Of a stretch of DNA of 64,000 bases, positions 8,352 to 15,945 are shown piece after piece. Origin of the DNA: Kribbella italica (GTDB taxonomy: Bacteria > Actinomycetota > Actinomycetes > Propionibacteriales > Kribbellaceae); the NCBI RefSeq assembly GCF_014205135.1, contig NZ_JACHMY010000001.1, forward strand, positions 5,890,001-5,954,000, written 5' to 3'. Under the pieces are notes generated by a model. The model saw only the letters and a list, made by a program, of their open reading frames with translations, did no database searches and was not told the origin of the DNA. The position numbers and the translations under genes were made by a program. Every line of letters begins with the position of its first letter. Positions within the stretch are counted from its first letter, which is position 1.

Positions 8352-9227
8352 ATGCCGGAACCTGCCAGCCACACGCTCGACGTACCGGGGGCCGTTCTCA
8401 CCTACGACGTCCGTGGCGACCTCGCCGCTCGCGAGCGGCCGGTGCTGCTGCTGATCGGTTCGCCGATGGGCGCGAGCGGGTTCCCGACGCTGGCGTCGCA
8501 CTTCGAGGACCGGACCGTGGTCACCTACGACCCACGCGGCGTCGAGCGGAGCACCCGTACGGATGGCGGCGGCGAGCTCTCGCCGGACCAGCACGCCGCG
8601 GACCTGGTCAAGCTGATCGGGACGCTCGACGCGGGCCCGGTCGACCTGTTCGCGAGCAGCGGCGGCGCGGTCAACGCACTCGCCCTGCTGGCGCAGCGAC
8701 CCGACCTCGTACGCCGGGCCGTCGCGCACGAGCCGCCGCTGGCCGGGCTGATCCCGGACTCCGAGTACGCGCTGGCCGCGACCGAGGACATCTACCAGAC
8801 CTACCAGCGCGAGGGCATGGGCCAGGCGATGGCCAAGTTCATCGCGATCACCAGCTTCGAGGGCGAGTTCACCGAGGACTACCTGAAGCAGCCGGCGCCG
8901 GACCCGGCGATGTTCGGCCTGCCGAGCGAGGACGACGGCAACCGCGACGACTCGCTGATCGCGCAGAACCTGCGCGGCTGTACGTCGTACCTGCCGGACG
9001 AGGCCGCGCTGGCGCGAGCAACCGACCGGTTGGTGGTCGCGGTGGGCGAGGAGTCGAACACGCAGCTGGCCCGCCGCGGCGGCGAGGCGATCGCCGCGCG
9101 GCTCGGGCTCACGCCGGTGGTCTTCCCGTCGAACCACGGCGGCTTCCTCGGCGACGAGTACGGCGGCGGCATGGCGGGGCAGCCCGAGGCCTTCGCCGGC
9201 AAGCTCCGCGAGGTCCTGGACGCCTGA
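8352..9227 (+). CDS. Alpha/beta hydrolase
   Basis: 291 residues, cytoplasmic (no signal peptide). The fold follows the proline-iminopeptidase/haloalkane-dehalogenase pattern: an early strand LLLIGSPMG (oxyanion region), TYDPRGVERS, and a nucleophile elbow FASSGGAVNAL (Ser in SSGG, about residue 101). The catalytic His is probably in PSNHGGFLGD near residue 260, with an Asp/Glu upstream. GAGGAG precedes the ATG. The substrate is not predictable. It lies alone in front of a large palindromic repeat and the FKBP gene. Confidence 0.9.
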   Translation: MPEPASHTLDVPGAVLTYDVRGDLAARERPVLLLIGSPMGASGFPTLASHFEDRTVVTYDPRGVERSTRTDGGGELSPDQHAADLVKLIGTLDAGPVDLFASSGGAVNALALLAQRPDLVRRAVAHEPPLAGLIPDSEYALAATEDIYQTYQREGMGQAMAKFIAITSFEGEFTEDYLKQPAPDPAMFGLPSEDDGNRDDSLIAQNLRGCTSYLPDEAALARATDRLVVAVGEESNTQLARRGGEAIAARLGLTPVVFPSNHGGFLGDEYGGGMAGQPEAFAGKLREVLDA

Positions 9228-9232
9228 GGCGG

Positions 9233-9328
9233 ACGTGCACCACTCACCAACCACCCGCCGCCACGCCCGGCCAGGCGTGGCGGCGGCTCCGGAAACGGCC
9301 CAAGACGGGGTTAGTGAGTGGTGCACGT
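9233..9328. repeat. Nested 96-bp palindromic element
   Basis: The outer arms are 20 nt, 9233-9252 and 9309-9328, complementary except for one base (GGTTAGTGAG against GGTTGGTGAG). Inside is a perfect 13-bp stem, CCGCCGCCACGCC (9255-9267) with GGCGTGGCGGCGG (9274-9286), around a 6-nt loop. The whole fills nearly all the space between the hydrolase stop and the FKBP start. No T-run follows either arm, so it is not a simple intrinsic terminator. Terminal inverted repeats around an inner hairpin suggest a small non-autonomous mobile repeat or a long RNA hairpin. Confidence 0.8.
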
Positions 9329-9352
9329 TCACCGATCTGCTTAGCTGGTCAC

Positions 9353-9724
9353 ATGACTGACAAGCCTGAGATCGACTTTCCGGACGGCCCGCCGCCGGTG
9401 GATCTGGAGATCACCGACATCACCGAGGGCGACGGCGACGAGGCCAAGGCCGGCTCCCGCGTCAACGTGCACTACGTGGGCGTGGCCCACTCGACCGGCG
9501 AGGAGTTCGACGCGTCGTACAACCGCGGCGCGCCGCTGGCCTTCCAGCTCGGCGTCGGCCAGGTCATCCAGGGCTGGGACACCGGCGTCCAGGGCATGAA
9601 GGTGGGTGGCCGCCGCAAGCTGGTCATCCCGCCGCACCTGGGCTACGGCGACCGCGGCGCGGGCAACGCGATCAAGCCCGGCGAGACCCTGATCTTCGTC
9701 GTCGACCTGATCAGCGTCAGCTGA
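9353..9724 (+). CDS. FKBP-type peptidyl-prolyl cis-trans isomerase
   Basis: 123 residues, a single cytosolic FKBP domain. Key family residues are visible: VHYVGVAHSTGEEFDASYNRG, FQLGVGQVIQGWDTGVQGMKVGGRRKLVIPP, and LGYGDRGAGNAIKPGETLIFVVDLI. These are the Tyr, Phe, Asp, Val-Ile, Trp and Tyr positions of the drug/proline pocket. It catalyses Xaa-Pro isomerisation during folding. The start is the ATG at 9353. I see no good Shine-Dalgarno sequence, so it may be translated leaderless or from an upstream message. A strong terminator follows. A longer frame reaching back to 8153 is an artefact. Confidence 0.96.
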   Translation: MTDKPEIDFPDGPPPVDLEITDITEGDGDEAKAGSRVNVHYVGVAHSTGEEFDASYNRGAPLAFQLGVGQVIQGWDTGVQGMKVGGRRKLVIPPHLGYGDRGAGNAIKPGETLIFVVDLISVS

Positions 9725-9738
9725 CCTACCGTTCCACA

Positions 9739-9780
9739 GCCCCCGGGTGCGTCACAATCGACGCACCCGGGGGCTTTCTG
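9739..9780 (+). terminator. Intrinsic terminator after the FKBP gene
   Basis: A perfect 15-bp GC-rich stem (9739-9753 with 9760-9774) closes a 6-nt loop and is followed by TTTCTG. It starts 15 nt after the FKBP stop codon, the expected place for Rho-independent termination. Confidence 0.85.
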
Positions 9781-9830
9781 CGTAGTCCTACCGATTCGCC
9801 CAGCCGCCCGGAGAAGTTTGACTGGGAGGC

Positions 9831-10442
9831 ATGACGACGATGGTTGCCACCTCTGTCCCGACGACGCGGACCGCGGGCTGGGTCCGGTACGCCGCCCTGG
9901 CGGTCAAGGCGGCCCTGTTCCTGTTGTTGCTGACGGCCCTGATCTGGCCGGACCTGAGCGGGATCAAGGGCAAGGCGTCGACCGCCCGCCTGATCGTCTA
10001 CCCGATCGGCGCGATGGTGCTGCCACTGTGGTGGTGGGCCTCCGGGCGGACCCGGTCGAAGCTGCACCGGCGCTTCCCGTGGACGGCCGATCTGCTGATG
10101 ACGCTGCCGTGGTTCGTCGACCTGGTCGGCAACCGGCTGAACCTGTTCGACACCGTGCCGTGGTGGGACGACGCGATGCACTTCGTGCTCTGGGGACTGC
10201 TGACGGCCGGCGTACTGCTCGCGTTCGCGCCGCGGCCGCTGTCGCGTGGGCTGACCGCGTTCGTTGCCCTGGGCTTCGGAGCGACGGCCGCGGTGGTGTG
10301 GGAGGTCGGCGAGTACTACGCGTTCATCCGGCACTCCGCCGAGCTGCAGTCGGCGTACACGGACACGCTCGGGGATATGGCGTTGGGGACGTTGGGTGCT
10401 CTGCTGGCCGGACTGATCGTGTTCCAGACCAGGAGAAACTGA
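9831..10442 (+). CDS. YjdF/DUF2238-like integral membrane protein
   Basis: 203 residues with about five or six hydrophobic segments. The pattern WWDDAMHFVLWG, WEVGEYYAFI and TDTLGDMALGTLGALLAG (Asp/His, then Glu, then Asp within membrane helices) matches DUF2238/YjdF-type proteins. GGGAGG sits just upstream of the ATG at 9831. Its stop directly abuts the stop of the convergent siderophore ATPase gene. No biochemical role is established that I can name. Confidence 0.8.
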   Translation: MTTMVATSVPTTRTAGWVRYAALAVKAALFLLLLTALIWPDLSGIKGKASTARLIVYPIGAMVLPLWWWASGRTRSKLHRRFPWTADLLMTLPWFVDLVGNRLNLFDTVPWWDDAMHFVLWGLLTAGVLLAFAPRPLSRGLTAFVALGFGATAAVVWEVGEYYAFIRHSAELQSAYTDTLGDMALGTLGALLAGLIVFQTRRN

Positions 10443-11348
10443 CTATCTGTCGGTCGGTCTGCAGATGCCGTTGGCCAGAGCACTGGCAGCCAACGCTCTG
10501 GCCGCAGGATTCGTGTCCTGTACGGCGGCCGCCGGCTTGTCCTCGCGGGTCGTGTGCCGCCCGATCGGCACGACCATCGGCGTACCGGCGACCGGGTCCG
10601 GGATGATCTTCACCGACAGCCCGAAGACGTCCTCGACGATCTGCTCGGTGATCACCTCGCGCGGGTTGCCCTCGCAGACGATCGCGCCGTCCTTCATCGC
10701 GATCAGGTGGTCGGCGAAGCGGCAGGCCTGGTTCAGGTCGTGCAGGACCAGGACGATCGTCCGCTCCTCGCTCCGGTTCAGGTCGACCAGCAGGTCGAGC
10801 ACCTCGAACTGGTGGGTCAGGTCGAGGAACGTGGTCGGCTCGTCGAGCAGCAGGATCCCGGTCTCCTGGGCCAGCGCCATCGCGATCCAGACCCGCTGGC
10901 GCTGACCGCCGGACAGCTCGTCGATCGGCCGGTCGGCGATCTCCAGCACGTCGGTCGAGATCATCGCGGCGGCGACCGCCTCGTCGTCGGCCTTGGTCCA
11001 CTGCCGGATCCAGCCCTGGTGCGGGTACCGCCCGCGACCGACCAGGTCGGCGACGGTGATCCCCTCCGGTGCGGTCGGCGACTGAGGGAGCAGCCCGAGC
11101 TTGGTCGCGACCTCGCGGGTGGACACCTGCTGGATGCTCTTGCCGTCCAGCATCACCGTGCCCCGGGACGGCTTCAGCAGCCGGGCCAGCGTCTTCAGCA
11201 GCGTCGACTTGCCGCACGCGTTCGCCCCGACGATCACCGTGATCCTGCCGGTCGGGATCCGCACCGACAGGTCGTGGATGATCTCGCGCTGGTCGTAACC
11301 GACCGCCAGATCATTGGCGGAAAGGCTGTGTTCCACAGGGTTCTCCAT
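10443..11348 (-). CDS. Ferric-siderophore ABC transporter, ATP-binding protein
   Basis: 301 residues, FecE/FepC type. Walker A GANACGKST (41-49), signature LSGGQRQR (145-152), Walker B GILLLDEPT (about 164-172), and D- and H-loops are all present. It powers import through the two FecCD permeases encoded immediately upstream; the gap to 11352 is 3 nt. The C-terminal tail beyond about residue 265 is Ala-rich and probably dispensable. The iron box in front of the first permease gene should control the whole operon. Confidence 0.95.
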   Translation of the reverse strand: MENPVEHSLSANDLAVGYDQREIIHDLSVRIPTGRITVIVGANACGKSTLLKTLARLLKPSRGTVMLDGKSIQQVSTREVATKLGLLPQSPTAPEGITVADLVGRGRYPHQGWIRQWTKADDEAVAAAMISTDVLEIADRPIDELSGGQRQRVWIAMALAQETGILLLDEPTTFLDLTHQFEVLDLLVDLNRSEERTIVLVLHDLNQACRFADHLIAMKDGAIVCEGNPREVITEQIVEDVFGLSVKIIPDPVAGTPMVVPIGRHTTREDKPAAAVQDTNPAARALAASALANGICRPTDR

Positions 11349-11351
11349 CTC

Positions 11352-12401
11352 TCAACCACCACTCCCCACCCGGTTCGACCGGGCCAGCAGGAACATCAGG
11401 TACGGCGCGCCGACCACACCGGTGACCACACCGACGGGCAGCTGGGTCTCACCGAAGGCGTGCTGCGCGATCAGGTCCGACAGCGCCACCACGAGCGCGC
11501 CGATCAGCGCCGACGCGACCATCGCCGGACCGGGCGACCGGGTCAGCCGGCGCGCGATCGGCGGCGCCACGAAGGCGACGAACCCGATCGGCCCCGCCGC
11601 CGCCGTCGCGACCGCGGCCATCAGGACGGCGATCACGATCAGCCCGAGCCGCGAGCCCTCGACCCGCAGGCCCAGCCCGTACGCCGTCTCGTCGCCGAGC
11701 TGCAGGATCCGCAGCCGGTGCACGAGCACCACCACGAACGGCGCGAGCACCACCAGCGTGATCGCCATCGTGCGGACGTGCGACCAGTCCCGCCCGTTCA
11801 GGCTGCCGGTCAGCCAGATCAGCGCCTGCTGCGCGATCTCGACCCGGGCCTTGGTCAGCAGGTACGACGTGACGCTGGTCGCGATCGCGCCGATGCCGAT
11901 CCCGACCAGGATCAGCCGGTAGCTCGATACCCCGCGCCGCCAGGCCAGGACGTACATCGTGAACGCGGTCAGCAGCGCGCCGAGGATCGCCATCCCGGCC
12001 ACGGCCGGCCCGGTCAGCCCGAGCGTGACGATCGCGAACACCGCGAACGCGCTGGCGCCGTACGTGACGCCGATGATGTCAGGGCTGGCCAGCGGGTTCC
12101 GGGCGATGCTCTGGAAGATCGCACCGGACATACCGAGCGCGGCGCCAACCAGCAGCGCGGTCAGCGCCCGCGGCAGGCGGAGCCGGTTGACGATGAACTC
12201 GGTCGCCTTGTCCCCTTGGCCGAACAGGGTCTTCACCACGTCGATCACCGGGATCTTGAAGTCCCCGAGCGACAGCGAGACGCAGAACGCGGCGAAGACC
12301 AGGACGGCGACGACGATCGTGACGGCCAGGTTGCGGGCCTGGCGGACGGTCCGGGCCCGGGTGATGACCTGGGCCGGGGTGAGATCGGTGAGCTGGGTCA
12401 T
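11352..12401 (-). CDS. Ferric-siderophore ABC transporter permease (FecCD family)
   Basis: 349 residues and about ten membrane helices. Family blocks are present: LRLPRALTALLVGAALGMSGAIFQ, RNPLASPDIIGVTYGASAFA, and GPIGFVAFVAPPIAR near the C-terminus (the coupling helix contacting the ATPase). It is one half of a heterodimeric permease together with the protein from 12401-13474. The ATG at 12401 overlaps the upstream stop as TGATG, a sign of translational coupling. Confidence 0.95.
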   Translation of the reverse strand: MTQLTDLTPAQVITRARTVRQARNLAVTIVVAVLVFAAFCVSLSLGDFKIPVIDVVKTLFGQGDKATEFIVNRLRLPRALTALLVGAALGMSGAIFQSIARNPLASPDIIGVTYGASAFAVFAIVTLGLTGPAVAGMAILGALLTAFTMYVLAWRRGVSSYRLILVGIGIGAIATSVTSYLLTKARVEIAQQALIWLTGSLNGRDWSHVRTMAITLVVLAPFVVVLVHRLRILQLGDETAYGLGLRVEGSRLGLIVIAVLMAAVATAAAGPIGFVAFVAPPIARRLTRSPGPAMVASALIGALVVALSDLIAQHAFGETQLPVGVVTGVVGAPYLMFLLARSNRVGSGG

Positions 12402-13474
12402 CAGAGGTCCGCCAGCTTCCGGCGGCGGACCAGGGCGATGAAGAACGGCGCGCCGATCACGGCGGTGACGATGCCGACCTGGAGCTCACCGGGCTGGGCG
12501 ACGATCCGGCCGACCACGTCGGAGCCGAGCAGCAGGATCGGGGCCAGGATCATCGAGTACGGCAGGATCCAGCGGTAGTCCGGGCCGGTGATCAGGCGGG
12601 CCACATGCGGGATGGTCAGGCCGATGAAACCGATCGGTCCGGCGGCCGCGGTCGCCGCGCCGCAGAGCAGCACGACGGTGACCGCGGTGAACAGCCGGGC
12701 CAGGCCGACCCGCTGGCCGAGCGAGCGGGCCACGTCGTCGCCGAGGGACAGCGCGTTCAGCAGGCGGCCGGAGACCAGGGCGAGCACGATGCCGATCAGG
12801 ATGAACGGCGCGACCTGGCCGGCGATGTCCGAGCCACGACCGGCCAGCGAGCCGACCGACCAGAACCGGAACTGGTCGAAGGTGTCCACGTCGCCGATCA
12901 GCAGCGCGGTGGTCAGCGAGCCGAGCATCGCGGTCAGGGCGGCGCCGGCCAGCGCGAGCTTGACCGGGGTCGCGCCTTCGCGGCCGAGCGAGCCGAGCGT
13001 GTAGACCGCGACCGAAGCGGCCGCGGCTCCGGCGAAGGCGAGCCAGACGTACGCCGTCAGGCTGGTCAGGCCGAACCAGTAGATGCCGCCGACAACGAAG
13101 AGCGCGGCGCCGCCGTTCACGCCGAGGATGCCGGGGTCGGCCAGCGGGTTGCGGGTGACGCCCTGCATCAGCGCGCCGGACAGGCCGAGCGCGGCTCCGA
13201 CCAGCAAACCGATCAGTGTCCTCGGGATGCGGAGAGAGTGGACGATCACGTGGTCGGTGTTCGTCTCGTCGTAGTGGCGGAGGGCGTCGAGCACCGTACC
13301 GAGCGGGATCTGTTTCGATCCGACGGCGATGCTGAGCAGACAGACCACCAGCAGGAGCAGGACAGCCACCAGCAGCCCGGCGACCAGAGTGGTCCGGCGG
13401 ACGGGCGGACGGCGTTTCGCGCTGTCCTTGCTGGGGGTGGCCGGCCTGGTGACGGCGGCAGGCGGCGAGGTCAT
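12401..13474 (-). CDS. Ferric-siderophore ABC transporter permease (FecCD family)
   Basis: 357 residues, the second FecCD permease and first gene of the operon. Blocks LRIPRTLIGLLVGAALGLSGALMQ, RNPLADPGILGVNGGAALF and GPIGFIGLTIPHVAR are diagnostic. A basic Pro/Thr-rich cytoplasmic leader of about 28 residues precedes the first helix. An iron-box sequence lies about 20 nt upstream. No substrate-binding lipoprotein gene is in this operon or elsewhere in the window, so that component must be encoded elsewhere. Confidence 0.95.
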   Translation of the reverse strand: MTSPPAAVTRPATPSKDSAKRRPPVRRTTLVAGLLVAVLLLLVVCLLSIAVGSKQIPLGTVLDALRHYDETNTDHVIVHSLRIPRTLIGLLVGAALGLSGALMQGVTRNPLADPGILGVNGGAALFVVGGIYWFGLTSLTAYVWLAFAGAAAASVAVYTLGSLGREGATPVKLALAGAALTAMLGSLTTALLIGDVDTFDQFRFWSVGSLAGRGSDIAGQVAPFILIGIVLALVSGRLLNALSLGDDVARSLGQRVGLARLFTAVTVVLLCGAATAAAGPIGFIGLTIPHVARLITGPDYRWILPYSMILAPILLLGSDVVGRIVAQPGELQVGIVTAVIGAPFFIALVRRRKLADL

Positions 13475-13492
13475 TGGACTTTTGGGATCCTC

Positions 13493-13511
13493 TTAGGTAA
13501 GGCTTACCTCT
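13493..13511. promoter_or_regulatory. Iron box (DtxR/IdeR-type operator)
   Basis: TTAGGTAAGGCTTACCTCT matches the 19-bp DtxR/IdeR/DmdR consensus (TWAGGTWAGSCTWACCTWA) at 17 of 19 positions; only the last two bases differ. It lies between the permease operon (start 13474, minus) and the siderophore-interacting protein gene (start 13596, plus). One iron-loaded repressor dimer pair could therefore silence both directions when iron is plentiful. Confidence 0.92.
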
Positions 13512-13595
13512 AGACGCCTCAGAATAGCCCGCTCGCCACCGGGACGCATCTGGGGACCCCTGCTTTGTCACTACTTTCCCTGCGGAGACCCTGCG

Positions 13596-14423
13596 ATGAC
13601 CACAGTGCTCGAGCGTCCCATCACGTTCGACTCCGTTCTCGTGACCGTGGCGGCGATCGAGGACCTCAGTCCGCACCTGCGGAAGGTGACCTTCGTCGCG
13701 CCGCGGCTCGCGGACGTCGTACCGGCCGGGCCGGACCAGCGGATCAAGGTGCTGCTCACCCCGCCCGACGGTGGCGAGCTGCGGCTGCCGCAGGGCCCGG
13801 AGTGGTACGCCGAGTGGTGCGCGATGCCGGCCGACGAGCGCTTCGTCATGCGGACGTACACGATCCGCGCGCTGCGACCCGCGGTCGCCGAGCTGGACAT
13901 CGAGTTCGTGCTGCACGGGGTGAACGGACCGGCCTCGGCGTGGGTCAGCACCGCGTCGGTCGGTGACACGGTCGGCTTGATCGTGCCGTTCGAGGTCGAC
14001 ACCACCAGCACCCGCGGCCTGCTCCAGTCCGGCGTCGACTACGTGCCCCCGGCAACCAGCCTGCGCCGCGTCCTGGTCGCCGACGAGACCGCGCTCCCCG
14101 CGCTCGCGTCGATCCTCGAGCAGCTTCCCCCGACGGTCCACGCGACGGTCTTCGTCCAGGTCCCCGACCTGCGCGACATCCGCCCGCTGCCGACTCCGGG
14201 TACGGCCGACATCACCTGGGTCGCGCCCGTCGACGACGGCCCCAAGTCGTTGCCCGAGGCCCTCAAAGCCGCCGGGCTCCCGTACGACGTCGACTACGCC
14301 TGGGTCGCCGGCGAGTCCGGCATGATCAAGACCGTCCGCCGCCACCTGGTCAACACCGTCGGCCTCCCCAAGACCGCCATCTCCTTCCAGGGCTACTGGA
14401 AACGCGGCGAACCCCAGATCTGA
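13596..14423 (+). CDS. Siderophore-interacting protein (FAD-dependent ferric-siderophore reductase)
   Basis: 275 residues, full length for the ViuB/SIP family. The FAD-binding motif RTYTIR (about 88-93) is in the N-terminal barrel, followed by an NAD(P)H-binding C-terminal half with VAGESGMIKTVRRHL. These enzymes reduce iron(III) in imported siderophores so that the metal is released in the cytoplasm. It is divergent from the permease operon and shares the iron box. GGAG lies upstream of the ATG at 13596. A palindromic array follows the stop. Confidence 0.95.
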   Translation: MTTVLERPITFDSVLVTVAAIEDLSPHLRKVTFVAPRLADVVPAGPDQRIKVLLTPPDGGELRLPQGPEWYAEWCAMPADERFVMRTYTIRALRPAVAELDIEFVLHGVNGPASAWVSTASVGDTVGLIVPFEVDTTSTRGLLQSGVDYVPPATSLRRVLVADETALPALASILEQLPPTVHATVFVQVPDLRDIRPLPTPGTADITWVAPVDDGPKSLPEALKAAGLPYDVDYAWVAGESGMIKTVRRHLVNTVGLPKTAISFQGYWKRGEPQI

Positions 14424-14432
14424 AGCCCACTG

Positions 14433-14538
14433 GCGTCCGAAGCATCGGCATGCGTCCGAAGGACCGAGCGCTATAGCCTCGGATCCTTCGGACGCACCGC
14501 GATTCTTCGGACGCAGCGGGATTCTTCGGACGCAGCGG
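14433..14538. repeat. 19-bp periodic palindromic repeat array
   Basis: The 9-mer GCGTCCGAA occurs at 14433 and 14452, and its complement TTCGGACGC at 14487, 14506 and 14525. Spacing within each group is exactly 19 bp. The last two 19-bp units (14501-14519 and 14520-14538) are identical; the one before (14482-14500) differs at three bases. The first four copies are mirror-symmetric about 14473/14474, where the palindrome GCTATAGC lies. The inner arms form a perfect 13-bp stem (14451-14463 with 14484-14496) that may terminate both convergent genes. Confidence 0.85.
14451..14496. terminator. Possible bidirectional terminator hairpin
   Basis: Perfect 13-bp stem TGCGTCCGAAGGA (14451-14463) with TCCTTCGGACGCA (14484-14496), extended inward by CCGAG/CTCGG with one bulge. 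It lies 27 nt after the siderophore-interacting protein stop and before the convergent lyase gene. There is no T-run, so termination is inferred from place and stem strength only. Confidence 0.5.
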
Positions 14539-14547
14539 GGGTGTGGA

Positions 14548-15765
14548 CTAGCTGGGGTTCTCCGCGTGGGTGAGGGTCTCCCAGGCGACGAACAGGTTGT
14601 TCGAGCCGGACGGGCGGCGGGACTCGGTCAGGGCCTGGGTGTTGGCCATGGCGATGCCGAGGCGGGTGTGGAGGCCGTTGTAGCCGACCTCGGTGATCGG
14701 GCCGAGACCCCGCTTCAGGGTGCCCTTGCACAGCCAGGACGGGACGGGCTCGAGGTTGCGCTCCCACTTGGACTGGAAGCCGAGTGCCTGGCGCAGCCGC
14801 TCACCGAACTCGGGGTACAGGTTCTCGCCCTGGATGTACGACGTCTCCATCACGTGCGAGATCGCCGAGATGCCGTACCCGGTGTGGACGAAGTCGCGGC
14901 AGGTCTCCTGGGTCAGGCCGGTGACGAACGTGCCCTGGCCCTGCCAGTACGCGACGATCTTCTCGCGGGTGTTGAGGTTCTGCGACGGCTTGGTCCTCGG
15001 CAGCGCACCGTCGGACTCCAGGTACACGAACGCGGGCGTCCGGACCCGGAACAGCGAGATCGCCTTGTCGTACACGGCCTTGTCGTCCAGGAACACCCCG
15101 ATGCCCTGGATCGCCTCGGTCATGCTCAGCTCCCAGTTCCCGTTGGAGTTGGAGCCGTTGATGATCTCGGGCAGGTAGACGTTGCGCAGCATCGTGCCGA
15201 ACCGGCCGGCGTTCGGCCAGTTGCCGTAGACGTGCTTGATGATCTCGGCCGCCTTCGGCCACGACGACGCGGCCCACGCGGTCTGCAGCGGGGCGTTGCT
15301 GTTGGTGTGGTCGCGGATGGTCGCGGACCACGCGTCCATCAACTGGATCGCCTTCTGGGCGTACCGGTCGTCACGGGTGATGTACCAGACCAGCGCGTTC
15401 GTGTACGCCGCGATGGCGTCCTCGCGCTCGTCGGTACAGCCGTTGTTCGGGTTCGAGTACGAGCCGCACTCGACCACCGCACGCGGTTTCGCGGTCCGGC
15501 TGAGCGAACCGTACGCGCTGTTCTTCGCCTGGTTGAAGGCGTTCGTCCAGGGCTGCGCCCCGGCCTGCACCTTGGCGCGGACGAAGTCGAGTTGCTGCCT
15601 GCTCACCCCGACGCCGGGGTGGGTGAAGGTGCCGGGCGCCAGGACGGCGGACGGCTGATGGGCGAGTGCCGGCTCGGCCTTCGGGGCCGCGACGGCGGGA
15701 CTGCTGAGCGTGCCTGCGACCAGCGCGGCGCACGCGGCGGCCAGCAGGATGGGCTTGCTTCGCAT
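14548..15765 (-). CDS. Secreted alginate-lyase-superfamily enzyme
   Basis: 405 residues from the ATG at 15765. This start gives a proper Sec signal peptide (MRSKPILLAAACAALVAG, then Ala-rich cleavage region near residue 29). The mature protein has the alpha/alpha-toroid pattern of the PF05426-type lyases: NALVWYITRDDRYAQKAIQLMDAWS, NSNGNWELSMTEAIQGIG (conserved Asn-Trp-Glu) and later His/Tyr positions (DFVHTGYG). Such enzymes cleave uronate-containing polysaccharides by beta-elimination; the exact glycan is unknown. It is divergent from a GH88/105 hydrolase that acts on unsaturated uronyl products, which supports a joint role in polyuronate breakdown. Confidence 0.85.
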   Translation of the reverse strand: MRSKPILLAAACAALVAGTLSSPAVAAPKAEPALAHQPSAVLAPGTFTHPGVGVSRQQLDFVRAKVQAGAQPWTNAFNQAKNSAYGSLSRTAKPRAVVECGSYSNPNNGCTDEREDAIAAYTNALVWYITRDDRYAQKAIQLMDAWSATIRDHTNSNAPLQTAWAASSWPKAAEIIKHVYGNWPNAGRFGTMLRNVYLPEIINGSNSNGNWELSMTEAIQGIGVFLDDKAVYDKAISLFRVRTPAFVYLESDGALPRTKPSQNLNTREKIVAYWQGQGTFVTGLTQETCRDFVHTGYGISAISHVMETSYIQGENLYPEFGERLRQALGFQSKWERNLEPVPSWLCKGTLKRGLGPITEVGYNGLHTRLGIAMANTQALTESRRPSGSNNLFVAWETLTHAENPS

Positions 15766-15890
15766 GGGCGGATGTCCTGTTCTCCGGGGGCGGGAGGCCA
15801 CTGCGATTCCCCCATTACCGCAGGGTCTTTTCGGAAGTTTGACGACACAGGGTGAACCCGTCAATATCCAGAGACGAAGAAACTTCACTG

Positions 15891-15915
15891 TGGAACAAAA
15901 CTCTGGGTTGTCCCA
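15891..15915. promoter_or_regulatory. Candidate operator between lyase and GH88/105 genes
   Basis: TGGAACAA (15891-15898) and TTGTCCCA (15908-15915) form an inverted repeat with 7 of 8 matching positions and a 9-nt spacer. It lies in the 180-bp gap between the divergent lyase and hydrolase genes, 31 bp before the plus-strand start. The regulator is not in the immediate neighbourhood. Confidence 0.4.
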
Positions 15916-15945
15916 CTCCTCCGGAACGAAGTGAGGTCTTGTCCC

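Noticed and set aside
8153-9352. Plus-strand extension that would fuse about 400 residues to the FKBP domain
   Set aside because: The extension is a frame-shifted shadow of the alpha/beta hydrolase and crosses the palindromic element; FKBP homology begins at the ATG at 9353.
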